This document shows, one piece after another, positions 5,641 to 7,167 of a stretch of DNA of 7,167 bases. Made by a program: the position numbers and the translations under genes. The stretch spans positions 1 to 7,167 of the forward strand of contig JAJWXI010000090.1 of the NCBI GenBank assembly GCA_021641225.1. Reading direction: 5' to 3'. The DNA comes from Collinsella aerofaciens. GTDB taxonomy: Bacteria > Actinomycetota > Coriobacteriia > Coriobacteriales > Coriobacteriaceae. Under the pieces are notes generated by a model. That model worked only from the letters and a program-made list of their open reading frames with translations, did no database searches and was not told the DNA's origin. Numbering within the stretch: position 1 is the first letter of the stretch; each line of letters opens with the position of its first letter.

Positions 5641-5742
5641 GTTTTCGGCGGGGTCGGCACCGGGGCAAAGCGCGCGAGGTACAGGTGTAAGATATGCGAC
5701 AGATTGACGAGTGTTGTCTTTGCTCTGAGGATGGCGATACCA

Positions 5743-6327
5743 GTGGACCTTCGCATTAAGAAAACCTACCGCGCCCTGTTCGATGCCTTCACCGAGCTTC
5801 TCGAGGAGCATCGTTTTGAGGACCTGACGGTTGCCATGCTGTGCGACCGCGCCATGATTCGCCGCACGACGTTCTACAAGCACTTTCGCGACAAGAACGA
5901 TTACTTTGCCTTTTATATCGATGAGCTCATGTCGGGCTTGCCGCAAAAACAGCCCGATGAGGCCGGCGCGGTATCTGCCGAGGACGTGCGCGCGCTTCGG
6001 CACGCGATTTTGGACGATGCCATGGATTTGATTCTGGCGCACGAGCAGCTCATGGATAACATTTTGGCAAGCAGCATGTCGGGCATGTTGACCAACGTTA
6101 TTTGCGACCGCATTGCCCGCTCCATCCGCGAGCGTGTGATGAACGTGCTCGCCGAGGATGCCCTGGCCCCCGTGTCACTCGAGACGACGTCTGAGTTTGT
6201 CGCCGGCGGTATTATTCGACTTTTCACGATATGGTGGGAATCGGGCCACGATCTTGAGCGTCGACCTGAGATAGCCGACGTGGTCGATGCGCTGTTTGAG
6301 CGAACCATGACGCCGGTGAATCACTAA
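5743..6327 (+). CDS. TetR/AcrR family transcriptional regulator
   Basis: 194-aa DNA-binding regulator; ligand and targets unknown. The N-terminal domain is clear: RIKKTYRALFDAFTELLEEHRFEDLTV (4-30), then the helix-turn-helix VAMLCDRAMIRRTTFYKHF (30-48) and DKNDYF. The C-terminal ligand/dimer domain (about 60-194) is helical and diverged, of the general TetR_C_8/DhaS-like type; this subgroup assignment is a recollection. Start: GTG 5743 is preferred because GGATGG/GAGG lies 8-12 nt upstream and the protein then begins right before the first helix; ATG 5731 in the same frame adds 4 residues but has GAGG directly abutting it. It is divergent from lemA, so it may control lemA or itself through the shared region. 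It ends 3 bp from the tRNA gene on the other strand, with no terminator visible. Confidence 0.92.
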   Translation: MDLRIKKTYRALFDAFTELLEEHRFEDLTVAMLCDRAMIRRTTFYKHFRDKNDYFAFYIDELMSGLPQKQPDEAGAVSAEDVRALRHAILDDAMDLILAHEQLMDNILASSMSGMLTNVICDRIARSIRERVMNVLAEDALAPVSLETTSEFVAGGIIRLFTIWWESGHDLERRPEIADVVDALFERTMTPVNH

Positions 6328-6330
6328 AAG

Positions 6331-6420
6331 TGGCGGAGAGAGGGGGATTCGAACCCCCGGAACGCTCTCGCGCTCAACGGTTTTCAAGACCGCCGCATTC
6401 AACCGCTCTGCCATCTCTCC
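6331..6420 (-). tRNA. tRNA-Ser (anticodon UGA)
   Basis: A full cloverleaf on the minus strand, 90 nt including the encoded CCA (6333-6331). Acceptor stem GGAGAGA (6420-6414) pairs with TCTCTCC (6340-6334 region), with G as discriminator. The anticodon loop CTTGAAA has TGA at 6386-6384. The long variable arm has a 6-bp stem (one wobble) and a GAGA loop, which marks serine. The T arm is GGGGG-TTCGAAT-CCCCC. It reads UCA and, by wobble, UCG/UCU codons. Confidence 0.97.
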
Positions 6421-6430
6421 GTGAGTCGTA

Positions 6431-6456
6431 ATGATAGCATCGTTTTGAATTTGCAA
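6431..6456 (-). promoter_or_regulatory. Weak candidate promoter of tRNA-Ser
   Basis: On the minus strand TATCAT (6436-6431) is a plausible -10 placed 10 nt before the tRNA 5' end, and TTGCAA (6456-6451) resembles a -35, but the spacer is only 14 nt. It overlaps the tadA upstream region, so the two divergent genes share these 51 bp. Confidence 0.3.
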
Positions 6457-6471
6457 CAGGGAAGGCGAACG

Positions 6472-7167
6472 ATGACGATCACCGAAATCGACGAGAAGTT
6501 CATGCGCGAGGCGTTGGCCGAGGCGCGCGCCGCCGCGACAGTGGGCGAGGTGCCCATCGGAGCCGTAGTGGTGCGCGCCGGCGAGATCGTCGCGAGGGCG
6601 CACAATCGGCGCGAGCTCGATCAGGATCCTTCGGCTCATGCCGAGTTTGCGGCCGTGTGCTCCGCTGCCCAGGCGCTTGGCCGCTGGCGCCTTTCCGACT
6701 GTACGGTCTACGTGACGCTCGAGCCCTGCTGCATGTGTGCGGGGCTTATGGTCAACGCGCGCGTGGGGCGCTGCGTGTATGGCGCGGCTGATGCCAAGGC
6801 GGGCGCGCTGGGATCCCTATACGATCTGAATGCCGACTCGCGCCTGAATCATCGGTTTAACGTGAGCGCCGGCGTGCTGGCAGACGAGTGTCGTGAGGTG
6901 CTGAGCAGCTATTTTAGTGGGCTACGTGGCACCGATGGTGCTGGCTGCGGTTGTGGGGCCGATCTTGAGGCGCATACCGCTCATGCTGAGGCGCTCGCGT
7001 GTGCCGAAGATATCGCCGTTGAGGCGGTCGATTTTGGTGCCGCGTGCCGCCGGCCCCGCCGCGTGCTGTTGGCGATCGATTCCTTTAAGGGTAGCGTTTC
7101 GAGTGCACAGGCGGAGGCGGCGGTTGCCGAAGGCGTGCGCCGTGTGTGGCTCGATGCCCAGGTGGCC
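6472..7167 (+). CDS. tadA: tRNA adenosine deaminase TadA fused to glycerate kinase, 3' partial
   Basis: Open from ATG 6472 to the right edge (232 codons, no stop). AGGGAAGG (6458-6465) lies 6 nt upstream. Residues 1-152 are a full-length TadA, the zinc enzyme that deaminates A34 to inosine in tRNA-Arg(ACG). Seen: EVPIGAVVV (26-34), HAE with zinc-ligand His56 and catalytic Glu58, and PCCMC with Cys86 and Cys89. After a linker of about 40 residues (153-194, Gly/Cys/Ala-rich, with CGCG), residues 195-232 read PRRVLLAIDSFKGSVSSAQ and then AVAEGVRR, the N-terminal signature of type-2 (GarK/GlxK) glycerate kinases, which phosphorylate D-glycerate with ATP. No ribosome site or good start precedes the kinase part, so a single fused product is likely. 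TadA is certain, the kinase start strong, the rest of the kinase unseen. Glycerate metabolism has no evident link to tRNA editing. Confidence 0.92.
   Translation, partial: MTITEIDEKFMREALAEARAAATVGEVPIGAVVVRAGEIVARAHNRRELDQDPSAHAEFAAVCSAAQALGRWRLSDCTVYVTLEPCCMCAGLMVNARVGRCVYGAADAKAGALGSLYDLNADSRLNHRFNVSAGVLADECREVLSSYFSGLRGTDGAGCGCGADLEAHTAHAEALACAEDIAVEAVDFGAACRRPRRVLLAIDSFKGSVSSAQAEAAVAEGVRRVWLDAQVA

Noticed and set aside
1..7167. CRISPR array, phage or defence genes
   Set aside because: No regularly spaced direct repeats and no integrase, nuclease, toxin or phage-like frames are present.
7063..7167. Separate glycerate kinase gene starting at GTG 7063
   Set aside because: No Shine-Dalgarno sequence precedes it and the upstream frame is continuous with TadA, so fusion is the simpler reading.

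Overview
The window looks like chromosome from a high-GC gut actinobacterium of the Coriobacteriia, most like Collinsella. This rests on GC-rich codon use, short GTG/ATG genes with clear Shine-Dalgarno sites, GC-rich hairpin terminators, and the style of the proteins and intergenic repeats as I recall them. No species marker is present, so the placement is an inference. Most genes are housekeeping. The unusual material lies in the intergenic repeats and at the right edge.

Layout, left to right: the 3' three quarters of an ABC exporter half-transporter (+, cut by the left edge) ends in a palindrome that overlaps its stop codon. A hairpin terminator separates it from a convergent short-form serine O-acetyltransferase (cysE, -), which carries a C-terminal leucine-zipper-like tail. 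A divergent intergenic region leads to a DedA-family membrane protein (+) with a strong terminator. After a leader of about 150 nt comes a branched-chain amino acid aminotransferase (ilvE, +).

Positions 4433-4979 hold no protein gene but are dense in structure. In order there are a nested inverted repeat with perfect 29-bp arms, the ilvE terminator, a 203-bp element bounded by 21-nt inverted arms with nested internal pairing, and the terminator of lemA, which converges from the right. LemA (-) and a TetR-type regulator (+) are divergent and share a promoter region with inverted repeats. A tRNA-Ser(UGA) (-) lies 3 bp beyond the tetR stop.

The last gene (+, cut by the right edge) starts as a complete tRNA adenosine deaminase TadA. 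It continues without a stop through a linker of about 40 residues into the N-terminus of a type-2 glycerate kinase. This apparent TadA-glycerate kinase fusion is the most striking protein-level observation.

The genes do not form one pathway: each looks like its own transcription unit with its own terminator. cysE (cysteine synthesis) and ilvE (branched-chain amino acids) are both amino-acid metabolism but lie on opposite strands and are not co-transcribed.
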